Positions 63,990 through 64,000 of a stretch of 64,000 nt of DNA are shown piece after piece. Made by a program: the position numbers and the translations under genes. How positions within the stretch are numbered: the first letter of the stretch is position 1; each line of letters begins with the position of its first letter. The notes under the pieces are model-generated. The model worked only from the letters and a program-made list of their open reading frames with translations. It did no database searches and had not been told where the DNA came from. Source of the DNA: Pseudozobellia sp. WGM2 (GTDB lineage: Bacteria; Bacteroidota; Bacteroidia; Flavobacteriales; Flavobacteriaceae); contig NZ_JADNYK010000007.1 of assembly GCF_017810075.1 (NCBI RefSeq), forward strand, positions 1 to 64,000, read 5' to 3'.

Positions 63990-64000
63990 ACTACTAAATA

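Noticed and set aside
1-64000. CRISPR array, tRNA, rRNA or intact insertion sequence
   Set aside because: No regular spaced repeats, no cloverleaf-like gene and no transposase were found on reading both strands; a dedicated tRNA scan was not possible.

Overview
The window looks like chromosomal DNA of a marine, polysaccharide-degrading member of the Bacteroidota, most likely a flavobacterium. Supporting signs are two SusC/SusD outer-membrane pairs, a hybrid two-component system (HTCS), an ECF sigma/FecR pair feeding an STN-type SusC, a type IX secretion (T9SS) sorting domain, many lipoproteins, a formylglycine-type sulfatase and a vanadium haloperoxidase. The DNA is AT-rich with very AT-rich gaps. 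I saw no rRNA, tRNA, CRISPR array or intact insertion sequence.

Left part (1 to about 11.8 kb, accessory). It holds a compact chain of hairpins at 271-429, an excisionase-like helix-turn-helix protein, and an AbiEi-type antitoxin whose toxin partner is cut to 12 codons. Next come a small T9SS-sorted protein and a 2143-residue SpvB/RHS polymorphic toxin with two immunity-like genes. Behind these lies a graveyard of displaced toxin/immunity modules: a toxin C-terminal fragment overlapping a frameshifted immunity gene, and an orphan toxin tip that starts with a 50-bp perfect copy of sequence inside the intact RHS gene.

Then (11.8-16.8 kb, + strand) a large FG-GAP/UnbV repeat protein is followed by a vanadium-dependent haloperoxidase-type enzyme.

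PUL 1 (16.8-39.6 kb, - strand, with the divergent HTCS at 39.8-43.8 kb). From the regulator outwards: GH2, GH43, a 609-bp gap, SusC, SusD, a DUF3823 lipoprotein, GH43, S1 sulfatase, aldose 1-epimerase, GH43, then a tail of less usual genes: Tm-1-like protein, PEP-hydrolase-family barrel, cupin, propeller/HEAT/azurin fusion, ThuA and a PHP-like protein. The enzymes suggest a sulfated, arabinose- and/or galactose-containing glycan. The tail looks like an oxidative or sugar-acid branch of unknown chemistry.

PUL 2 (44.1-59.5 kb, - strand). ECF sigma factor, FecR anti-sigma and STN-SusC form a surface-signalling relay. They are followed by SusD, a PSD1-type cytochrome protein, a DUF1501 protein, GH5, and a kelch/DUF5060/glycosidase-like fusion.

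Right end (59.9-63.8 kb, - strand). A SusA-like GH13 amylase lies downstream of an unusual membrane-bound AraC regulator. The regulator carries two glycogen-binding-like domains outside the membrane and about seven transmembrane segments. It reads as a one-protein alpha-glucan sensor and is the most interesting single architecture here, together with the RHS toxin graveyard.
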